A stretch of 12,655 bases of DNA from Anaerolineae bacterium (GTDB lineage Bacteria; Chloroflexota; Anaerolineae; 4572-78; J111), in the NCBI GenBank assembly GCA_020433785.1, contig JAGRCC010000046.1, forward strand, positions 1-12,655, read 5' to 3'. Below, piece after piece: positions 1 to 6,318 of the stretch. The notes below the pieces were generated by a model. The model was not told the DNA's origin. It ran no database searches and saw only the letters and a list, made by a program, of their open reading frames with translations. Numbering within the stretch: the stretch's first letter is position 1; each line of letters begins with the position of its first letter. A program made the translations under genes and the position numbers.

Positions 1-1
1 G

Positions 2-20
2 TTAGAGTGAACTGCTCTAA
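2..20. repeat. Short inverted repeat at the left edge
   Basis: TTAGAG (2-7) and CTCTAA (15-20) form a perfect 6-base inverted repeat around a 7-base spacer, about 60 bases upstream of the regulator gene. It could be an operator or the tail of structure belonging to an upstream gene outside the window. All three forward frames are closed by stops within the first 30 bases, so no upstream + strand coding region can be claimed. Confidence 0.25.
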
Positions 21-81
21 GATATTATGACCAGTCTGGTGTTGATATGTTTTGATCTTACCACAAAACGGAGCAATCCAA

Positions 82-432
82 ATGTTACCCTCGCTGCCGG
101 TACTCAATAAAGAAGTGGATGTAGATTTTCTGGTTTTTGTTGAAAGGTACGCCACCGATTTACTCAAGTGGGATATTCTAACCTTTTTTGGCAAAAATCC
201 CAATACCCGCGCTTCTATCTCAAAGATCGCCCAATATATGGGGCGTAGTACAGCCTCGATTCGCCCTGATTTAGGTGATTTAACCTTATTAGGTATTTTA
301 GAGCAGACGCCGTCAGATAACCGGGATGAGATTTCATTTCAGCTAACCCAATCGCCCCGATTTAGACGGTTGACCATCAAATTTGCCGAAAGTCAGGGGG
401 CTAGTCAACCGCTCAACGAGATCAGTCGATGA
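82..432 (+). CDS. Small winged-helix transcriptional regulator
   Basis: The 116-residue product is probably a cytoplasmic DNA-binding regulator; its ligand and targets are unknown. Residues about 20-80 read as a winged helix: a leading helix (LLKWDILTFFG), then a helix-turn-helix with ISKIAQYMGRS and a recognition helix ending at LTLLGIL, then a charged hairpin wing (SDNRDEISFQL). This resembles MarR/ArsR-like folds, but I do not recognise a named family. The start is the ATG at 82, because GGAG lies at 70-73 with an 8-base gap. A TTG at 52 would add ten residues but has no comparable ribosome site. There is no membrane segment or metal-binding cysteine cluster. The neighbouring metallo-beta-lactamase-fold gene has an operator-like palindrome at its promoter, so local regulation is possible but unproven. 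Confidence 0.75.
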   Translation: MLPSLPVLNKEVDVDFLVFVERYATDLLKWDILTFFGKNPNTRASISKIAQYMGRSTASIRPDLGDLTLLGILEQTPSDNRDEISFQLTQSPRFRRLTIKFAESQGASQPLNEISR

Positions 433-434
433 AC

Positions 435-456
435 TTGAAGTTATGTATACTTCCAA
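435..456. promoter_or_regulatory. Operator-like imperfect palindrome
   Basis: TTGAAGT (435-441), seven bases, then ACTTCCAA (449-456). The core GAAGT/ACTTC is a perfect 5-base inverted repeat and the flanks extend it imperfectly. It overlaps the proposed -35 hexamer of the next gene, where a repressor would block polymerase. The upstream winged-helix protein is the obvious candidate binder, by proximity only. Confidence 0.3.
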
Positions 457-479
457 ATCTGTCCGAATCATGGTAAAAT
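451..479 (+). promoter_or_regulatory. Putative extended -10 promoter for the 525 gene
   Basis: TAAAAT (474-479) matches five of six -10 positions and is preceded by TG plus one base (471-473), an extended -10. With a 17-base spacer the -35 is TTCCAA (451-456), which is weak. The predicted transcript start near 486 leaves a short leader before the ATG at 525. Confidence 0.5.
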
Positions 480-524
480 TAAATACAATTAAATTCCATT
501 GATAAGGATGATATATAAAAATTT

Positions 525-1160
525 ATGGAAATTACTTGGTACGGACACGCTTGTTTTCGAATAAAAGATCGGACCTCAACGGTATTAACCGATCCTTATG
601 ATAAATCTCTAGGGCTTGCCCTAAACCGACCTAGAACCGATATTGTGACGATTAGCCATGACCACCCGCATCACAGCGCGCTTCAGTCGGTCAAGCCCGA
701 TTTCAAGGTTATCGATGGGCCGGGTGAATATGAAATCGGGGGGACGTTTGTGACTGGTGTTCAACTATACCCCGCCAATAACACTAGTGCCGTGGCTAAA
801 AATAACGTATATGTCATTTATATGGAAAATTTGGCCGTTTGCCACCTGGGTGATATTAGTCACATTCCCTCGCAGAGCCAGGTAGAAGGATTGGGCAGTA
901 TCGACATCCTGATGGTGCCGGTGGGGGGCCATAATGCCCTCAATGCGGCTCAAGCCGCCGAAGTTATTAGCTTGATCGAACCCTACATCGTTATTCCGAT
1001 GCATTTCAGCTTGCCTCAACTGACGATCACGCTGGATCCGGTGAGTAAGTTTCTCAAAGAGATGGGCATCGCCAAGTTGGAACCAGAGGGTAGTCTTAAG
1101 GTTACCAAAGGCAGCCTGCCTGAAGAGACGCAGATTGTCGTGTTAGAGCCAAAGTTTTAG
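525..1160 (+). CDS. Metallo-beta-lactamase-fold protein (UlaG-like/Lactamase_B_3 type)
   Basis: The 211-residue cytoplasmic protein begins MEITWYGHACF, the usual opening of small UlaG-like metal-dependent hydrolases. LTDPYD (21-26) and the metal loop SHDHPHH (44-50) follow, then PGEYEIGG (66-73), HLGD (107-110), and IPMH near the C-terminus (H160). The canonical loop is HxHxDH. Here it is H45-D46-H47-P48-H49-H50, so the Asp is replaced by His 49, and metal loading or activity may differ from the family norm. The substrate is unknown. The length is normal for the family. The start at 525 fits the conserved N-terminus, although the nearest purine-rich site (AAGGA, 504-508) is unusually far away at 16 bases. 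The TPR gene begins 12 bases after its stop, so the two probably share a transcript. Confidence 0.85.
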   Translation: MEITWYGHACFRIKDRTSTVLTDPYDKSLGLALNRPRTDIVTISHDHPHHSALQSVKPDFKVIDGPGEYEIGGTFVTGVQLYPANNTSAVAKNNVYVIYMENLAVCHLGDISHIPSQSQVEGLGSIDILMVPVGGHNALNAAQAAEVISLIEPYIVIPMHFSLPQLTITLDPVSKFLKEMGIAKLEPEGSLKVTKGSLPEETQIVVLEPKF

Positions 1161-1172
1161 GCAGCCTCCAAT

Positions 1173-1949
1173 ATGGATAACGAAAAGCTTGGCAGCGACG
1201 AACTGACCGTTGAAGAGTCGCCGGGGGAGGTCCAATCAGAAGAGACGCTGCCCCCGATCCCTTCATCCGGCAGTCCAAATCTACTGTGGCGTCTTGGGGT
1301 TGGAATTGTCGCTGTTGTCGTGATTGGGGTGCTGCTTTTTCCTCTTTTCAACCGCCAAACGGAAACTCCACCAGCTGAACCGGCGCCAACATCAGCTCAA
1401 TCAAGCAGTGATATGTCGCCGATAGAAACACCTTTAGCTCCGGTCGATGCGACCGCCGAGGATCATTTCCGGCGTGGCAATGAATATTATGAGACCGGCC
1501 AGCTAGACCAGGCTGTCGAAGCGTACCAAAAGGCGATCGAACTGAACCCCGAATATCAGGGCGCTTACGCCAACTTGGGTGTCACCTACTACCAACAGCA
1601 AAAGTTCGATCTGGCGGCTTCGCAGTACGAGAAAGCCTTAGAGTTAAATCCCACCGATGGTGAAGTCGCTTATAATTTAGGGGCGCTGTACTTGCAGCAG
1701 GCTTTGACGGTAAATGGGTCACCGGACGCTGACCTGCTCACCAAATCGGTGACCCAACTACAGCAAGCCCTAGATATCTCTCCTGACCTGGCGGAACCCC
1801 ACTTTACCCTGGGAGTCGCCTATTATTTCCTTGAAGACAAACAAAAAGCCACTGAAGCATTTGAGACCTACCTTTCGATGTCAGGTGGTGAAGATACCCT
1901 CGCTAAAGAAGAAGCTGAACGCTATCTCCAAGAGTTAGGCCGTCAATAA
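1173..1949 (+). CDS. Membrane-anchored TPR-repeat protein
   Basis: The 258-residue protein has an acidic N-terminal tail (1-35), one hydrophobic segment (about 37-59, LLWR through LLFPLF), a Pro/Ser/Thr-rich linker (about 62-92) and a tetratricopeptide domain. TPR units lie near 95-128 (FRRGNEYYETGQ, AYQKAIELNP), 129-162 (AYANLGVTYY, YEKALELNP), 163-206 and 207-240. The third has an insertion of about 12 residues between its two helices. TPR domains bind other proteins; the partner cannot be told from sequence. No signal-peptidase site is obvious, so the segment most likely stays as an anchor; by charge the C-terminal TPR part is probably outside, but this is uncertain. The ATG at 1173 lies 12 bases past the upstream stop with no strong ribosome site, which suggests translational coupling. 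Confidence 0.85.
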   Translation: MDNEKLGSDELTVEESPGEVQSEETLPPIPSSGSPNLLWRLGVGIVAVVVIGVLLFPLFNRQTETPPAEPAPTSAQSSSDMSPIETPLAPVDATAEDHFRRGNEYYETGQLDQAVEAYQKAIELNPEYQGAYANLGVTYYQQQKFDLAASQYEKALELNPTDGEVAYNLGALYLQQALTVNGSPDADLLTKSVTQLQQALDISPDLAEPHFTLGVAYYFLEDKQKATEAFETYLSMSGGEDTLAKEEAERYLQELGRQ

Positions 1950-1964
1950 TTCCCCTAAACCCGA

Positions 1965-2002
1965 TTTTCATGTGACTAAAGTCACTTTTTTCATGTGACT
2001 TT
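1965..2002. promoter_or_regulatory. CRP/FNR-like palindrome with overlapping repeats
   Basis: TGTGA-N6-TCAC (1971-1985) has the spacing of the CRP-family consensus TGTGA-N6-TCACA. The 13-mer TTTTCATGTGACT occurs twice (1965-1977 and 1988-2000). AAAGTCAC (1978-1985) can pair with the GTGACT before it (1972-1977) or with GTGACTTT after it (1995-2002, perfect 8-base stem, 9-base loop). Six T follow the first hairpin, so it may instead be a weak terminator for the TPR gene. Confidence 0.35.
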
Positions 2003-2085
2003 CGGGAAAGCTCAGTAAGTACCTTTTGCCCTAAATTTTACAGACTTTCGTCCCTTCCCAACCGCTATACTTTTGGTGTATCCTC

Positions 2086-2110
2086 GTTATTAGGAGGTTA
2101 ATAACTTTTT
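2086..2110 (+). terminator. Weak AT-stem hairpin with T-tract
   Basis: GTTATTA (2086-2092) and TAATAAC (2099-2105) form a perfect 7-base stem around the loop GGAGGT, followed by TTTTT (2106-2110). The stem is AT-rich, so as an intrinsic terminator it would be weak. The loop contains a Shine-Dalgarno-like GGAGG but no start codon follows at a usable distance. Confidence 0.3.
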
Positions 2111-2301
2111 GACCGGAAATCGTGACGGCTGTTGACCTTAGCGTCGCTTAAAGAAGAGTCTATATGTTTTTATGTCTAGTCTTTGTCCGTAGTTAAAATT
2201 TTACGACTGACTCTCAATCCCTAATTATCCCCAATTAACCCCGGTTATTCATTTATTAACACCCTTACTCTATTTTCTTCATACGCCAGGAGTCCTTATT
2301 C

Positions 2302-5300
2302 ATGAACAAGATGCTTCGAATTCTTTTTATCATTTTTGCCGGATTATTGGCCCTCATTTTATCGCTCAGCTTGTTAACGGTGGTGAAGGCTGCGGCTAAC
2401 AGTACAGCGCCTACCGCCCACACAATGCTTGAACCGCCCCAAGCGCCGCTCAAGGCCAATGGCGGGGCCGACAATTTCGGTTATACCTACCAGGACGAAA
2501 CCGAACTGTTTGGCCCCACCTACGCTTTTACCAACATCTCCGGCACCGGAACAAACTTAAACCTTGATGATGAAGATAAAGCCGTCATTACCACAACTGA
2601 TCTCGCCGGCTTTGACTTCGATTTTTATGGAACAGCCTTATCTAGTCTGAGGGTCGGAAATAATGGCGCGATTCTGATAAATCCAACGACTACAAAAATT
2701 AGCCATTTGAATGCTTGTTCCTTATCTTCCGCCTATCCTGACCACCAAAATTTAGTCGCACCTTGGTGGGATGATTGGGGCGATCAAGGGAACGTTTTCT
2801 GGGAAATTCAGGGCACTGCCCCGGATCGCCGGTTGATCATTCAATGGACTAATATGGTTCACTTCCAAGACTCAGGCAGCAACGGAGTCACTTTTGAAGT
2901 TGTTTTCTTTGAAACCTCTAATCTAATTTTGTTCCAATACCAGGATACCACAACCGATTTAGCCAGCGTCAATGATGGCAACAGCGGCACAATCGGCATT
3001 TTGGCTGATGATACGAATTACCTTCAATATGAAACCTGCAACAGCGGCAGCCCACTAACCGCCAACCGGGCGATTCGTTACCAGCAAAGCTCCATTACGG
3101 TGGTCAAAACAGCGCTGCCGGATAATGACTCCCAATCTTTTGAATTTTCGGGCAGCGGCGATATCAGCGGGACCTTCTATCTGGACGACAACCTTGACCC
3201 CACTTACCCGGTTAGCCACACCTTTTTCCTGCTTCCTGGTACTTACGCCATCACCGAAACGCTACCCACCGATTGGGATCTGGCCGGCATCAGTTGTGGA
3301 ACGCCAAACTTAGCCACCGGCCGAGTCGATCTCACCCTTGGCCCCGCCGACCAACTGACCTGCGTTTTCACCAACACCAAGCGCGGTTCGATTACCGTCA
3401 TCAAAGATGCCACCCCTAATAGTACCCAACCATTCACCTTTACCGGCGACCTGACCACCTCCTTCATCCTAGATGACAATGGCACACTGAACGATCCTTA
3501 TTCCAACGTCATTACCTTTACCAGCCTACAATCTGGCACATACGACATCACCGAGGCGTCTGTTCCCGGCTGGACACTCACCAACATCAACTGCACCGGC
3601 GGCGATTTCACGGAGCCGGGCGGCAATACCGCTCGAGTCTTCCTCGATCCGGGCGAAGCGATCACTTGTACCTTCGACAATACGAAGTTAGGCCGGCTGC
3701 TCATTCAAAAAGTAACCGCTCCGCCGGGCCTAACAACCACCTTCGCTTACACCGCCAGTAGTGGGCTGACCCCCATCACGTTCACCTTAACCCACGGAAA
3801 CAGCCAAAATTTCAACAATATCACGCCGGGCAGTTACGCCATCACGGAGACAGTTCCGTCCGGCTGGACAATGGATTCCGCGTGTGATGACGGCAGCACC
3901 GTCGATAATATCTCAATTGGCGTCGGAGAATTTGTGACCTGCGTCTTCACCAACACCGCCGATCCCGGCACCGTCACCGTCCAAAAGGTGACCGTACCAG
4001 CGGCCAGCCCTGGGGTATTTACCTTTACCACCGATCTATCCACCACCACTAGCTTCACCCTGTCTCATGGCAACAGCCAAAATTACAATAATGTCACCGT
4101 CGGAACTTATAGTATTTCAGAAACGGTCCCCACCGGCTGGACGTTAACCTCCAGTTGCAGCGACGGCAGCCCGATCAACGCCGTTAACGTCGGACCGGGG
4201 GAAGACATCACCTGCGTCTTCACAAATACCTCTAATCTGGGTAGTATTACCGTCCAGAAAGTTACTACACCGACCACCAGCTCCGCATTCACTTTCACAA
4301 CCAGCCTGACCACGGCCAACTTTACACTCTCGAACGGTGGCAGCCGCACGTTTAGCAATGTCACGTCTGGCAGCAGCTACACCGTGGCCGAAACCACGCC
4401 GACCGACTGGGACCTCACGTCAACTTGTAGCGATGGCAGCCCGATCAACAATATTGCCGTATCGCCGGGTGAAGCCATTACTTGTATCTTTACCAACACC
4501 CAACGCGGCGCGATTATCATTGACAAAGTAACCGTGCCATCGAGCAATACGACCTCTTTCAATTTCGCCTTAACCGGCGGACCGGACTTGATCAACTGGA
4601 CACCGGCTCTGTCAAATACAACCACGCCTACCAACAGTGGAAGCATCAAACCGGGCAGCTATAACCTATCTGAAACTTCAGTTACCGGCTGGTCAACCGT
4701 AGCTTCTTGCGACAACGGTGATGATCCTACGGCGGGCAATATCACCCTTGATGCCGGTGAAACCATAACATGTGTCTATACGAATACCAAACTCTCCACG
4801 CTCATTGTGCACAAAGTCACCGATCCCTCACCCGACCCGACGACAACCTCGTTTAGCTTCACCGCTGGCGGACTGACCCCATCGTCATTCTCATTGGCAA
4901 ACGGGGGAATTCGAACATTCACCAATGTCGTTTCCGGTACTTATTCTCTTTCCGAGACTGTACCCTCCGGCTGGTCGCTGACCGCCACTTGTGATAACAG
5001 CGACCCGATCGCTACCATCGGCCTTGGAATCGATGAGACCGTCACATGCGTTTTCACTAACACCGCCATACCTGGTTCGATCACAATTATTAAGGATACG
5101 GTGCCCGATAATACCCAGGATTTCAGTTTTATCGGCAATCCGTCGATTGGAGCGTTTACCCTGGACGATGGAGCCGATGCCGATATCTATTCAAACACCA
5201 TTACTTTCTCTAACCTGCCCCTCGGTTCTTACACCGTCGGCGAGTTAGCTACCGCCGGTTGGACCCTAAACAACATTACCTGTTTCGATCCCACCAGCGA

Positions 5301-6240
5301 TACCACCACCAATCCCAGCCAAGGTCAGGCGAATATTGACCTCAACTACGACGAAAATGTCACTTGCACCTTTACCAACACCGTCAATAACTCGCTGGGT
5401 TCAATTACCATCATAAAGGATGCCACTCCCGATGACAGCCAGCCGTTTGCATTCTCCGGCAGTCTGGGGAACTTTACGCTGATCGATAACGGCAATCCTT
5501 TCAGCAGCACACTCACCCAGCTTAATCTCAGTCCTGGCAGCTACAGCGTGACTGAAGGCGCAGTTTCAGGCTGGAATCTGACCGGTCTGAGCTGCACCGA
5601 CCCTGACAATGGCACAACCACCGCCGGCTCGACGGCCACCATTGATCTCGATGCAGGCGAGAACGTGACTTGTACCTTTAGTAACAGTCAGGCGACACCC
5701 AGCACCATATTCCTGCCGGCCATCTTGAAAGATTACACACCGCCGGCCTGCACCGATATCGATCTAGAAGTGACCGGCTTATCGATTAACGGGGGCGTGG
5801 TCACGGTGGTGGTAGAAAATACAGGTACGTGCCCCACCGACAGCGGTTTCTGGGTCGATCTCTATGCCGACCCGCAAACTGAACCAGGCACGCTGGTCGG
5901 CGTTACCAATGATCGACGTTGGAACAGCCCGGCAGTGCAGGCAACACACGGGATGGGCTGGGAAGTGCCGGCCTTGGACGGCGGGACCTCAATTACGCTC
6001 ACCTCTGATGGATCGGTCGGCCCTAGCCCCACCGATAAAACTTGGCCACCCACCGCCGGCGCGACGATCCTGGCTTATGCCGACAGCTTCGACACCGATG
6101 ATCCGAACAATAAAACCTTTGTGGAAATTGTGGAAACTAGTGAATCCAACAATCAATCGACAGCAACAATTACATTTTCCGGTTTGGGGCAGAGCGCAAC
6201 AAGTAGTTCCACTGAGGCTGTCCGGCGAGATGTGGATTGA
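2302..6240 (+). CDS. Giant secreted protein with nine prealbumin/CnaB-like modules
   Basis: The 1312-residue extracellular protein has a signal peptide (1-30, likely cut after VKA). A beta-sandwich module (about 52-261) follows, with FDFDFYG, VGNNGAI, APWWDDW, RRLIIQW and FQYQDTT, a type seen near secreted peptidases in Chloroflexota. Nine repeats come next (263-1129), each opening like SITVIKD, continuing with a YxITE segment then GW, and ending TCTFTNT. They resemble SpaA/CnaB prealbumin-fold domains and keep a Lys/Glu/Asn triad. FLPAILKDY (1137-1145) leads to a C-terminal CARDB-like domain (1150-1292, about 143 residues). Every domain has exactly two cysteines. No C-terminal anchor or sorting signal is visible, so it is released or held non-covalently. 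The ATG at 2302 has AGGAG nine bases upstream. A structural or adhesive role is inferred; no catalytic motif is visible. Confidence 0.85.
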   Translation: MNKMLRILFIIFAGLLALILSLSLLTVVKAAANSTAPTAHTMLEPPQAPLKANGGADNFGYTYQDETELFGPTYAFTNISGTGTNLNLDDEDKAVITTTDLAGFDFDFYGTALSSLRVGNNGAILINPTTTKISHLNACSLSSAYPDHQNLVAPWWDDWGDQGNVFWEIQGTAPDRRLIIQWTNMVHFQDSGSNGVTFEVVFFETSNLILFQYQDTTTDLASVNDGNSGTIGILADDTNYLQYETCNSGSPLTANRAIRYQQSSITVVKTALPDNDSQSFEFSGSGDISGTFYLDDNLDPTYPVSHTFFLLPGTYAITETLPTDWDLAGISCGTPNLATGRVDLTLGPADQLTCVFTNTKRGSITVIKDATPNSTQPFTFTGDLTTSFILDDNGTLNDPYSNVITFTSLQSGTYDITEASVPGWTLTNINCTGGDFTEPGGNTARVFLDPGEAITCTFDNTKLGRLLIQKVTAPPGLTTTFAYTASSGLTPITFTLTHGNSQNFNNITPGSYAITETVPSGWTMDSACDDGSTVDNISIGVGEFVTCVFTNTADPGTVTVQKVTVPAASPGVFTFTTDLSTTTSFTLSHGNSQNYNNVTVGTYSISETVPTGWTLTSSCSDGSPINAVNVGPGEDITCVFTNTSNLGSITVQKVTTPTTSSAFTFTTSLTTANFTLSNGGSRTFSNVTSGSSYTVAETTPTDWDLTSTCSDGSPINNIAVSPGEAITCIFTNTQRGAIIIDKVTVPSSNTTSFNFALTGGPDLINWTPALSNTTTPTNSGSIKPGSYNLSETSVTGWSTVASCDNGDDPTAGNITLDAGETITCVYTNTKLSTLIVHKVTDPSPDPTTTSFSFTAGGLTPSSFSLANGGIRTFTNVVSGTYSLSETVPSGWSLTATCDNSDPIATIGLGIDETVTCVFTNTAIPGSITIIKDTVPDNTQDFSFIGNPSIGAFTLDDGADADIYSNTITFSNLPLGSYTVGELATAGWTLNNITCFDPTSDTTTNPSQGQANIDLNYDENVTCTFTNTVNNSLGSITIIKDATPDDSQPFAFSGSLGNFTLIDNGNPFSSTLTQLNLSPGSYSVTEGAVSGWNLTGLSCTDPDNGTTTAGSTATIDLDAGENVTCTFSNSQATPSTIFLPAILKDYTPPACTDIDLEVTGLSINGGVVTVVVENTGTCPTDSGFWVDLYADPQTEPGTLVGVTNDRRWNSPAVQATHGMGWEVPALDGGTSITLTSDGSVGPSPTDKTWPPTAGATILAYADSFDTDDPNNKTFVEIVETSESNNQSTATITFSGLGQSATSSSTEAVRRDVD
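3088..5688 (+). repeat. Array of nine tandem protein modules inside the 2302 gene
   Basis: Approximate module bounds are 3088-3381, 3385-3684, 3691-3957, 3967-4230, 4240-4500, 4507-4788, 4795-5064, 5074-5382 and 5398-5688 (87-103 residues each). Modules 1, 2, 8 and 9 share a longer form opening with KD/KT-x-x-P and a DD loop. Modules 3 to 7 share a shorter form opening with KVT-x-P. Most divergence is at protein level, but some DNA identity remains: GGCAGCCCGATCAAC occurs in both modules 4 and 5, and AACAGCCAAAATT in both 3 and 4, which points to tandem duplication in the middle of the array. Confidence 0.85.
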
Positions 6241-6250
6241 CATAAATTGG

Positions 6251-6279
6251 TTGACGTTAAACTTTATTTATGATACCAT
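6251..6279 (+). promoter_or_regulatory. Putative extended -10 promoter for the 6319 gene
   Basis: TTGACG (6251-6256) and TACCAT (6274-6279) are separated by 17 bases. TG plus one base (6271-6273) precedes the -10, giving an extended -10. Transcription would start near 6286, about 33 bases before the ATG, so this surface-protein gene can be expressed apart from the giant gene upstream. Confidence 0.55.
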
Positions 6280-6318
6280 TTATTTAACATTCGATTAGCC
6301 TTTATAGGTGCGAATAAC

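Larger units (their letters stand above)
1950..2301. other. 352-base non-coding region rich in small repeats
   Basis: No convincing gene lies here on either strand. From left to right it holds a TGTGA-N6-TCAC palindrome with flanking repeats (1965-2011), a possible -10 TATACT (2066-2071) without a good -35, an AT-rich hairpin followed by five T (2086-2110), a TTGACC hexamer (2132-2137) with no properly spaced -10, and C-runs spaced 10 bases apart (2219-2242). A good ribosome site, AGGAG (2288-2292), ends it. I cannot place the promoter of the large downstream gene with confidence. Confidence 0.6.

Noticed and set aside
2132..2166. TTGACC (2132-2137) with TATATG (2161-2166) as promoter of the giant gene
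   Set aside because: The spacer is 23 bases, well outside the 15-19 range for sigma70-type promoters.
3088..5688. CRISPR-like or DNA-level tandem repeat array
   Set aside because: The periodicity is about 260-310 bases, the copies diverge strongly in DNA and are in frame; it is a protein module array and not a CRISPR.
5864..6298. 144-residue forward frame overlapping the end of the giant gene
   Set aside because: It is out of frame with the CARDB-like coding region, has no ribosome site and no recognisable domain; a shadow frame.
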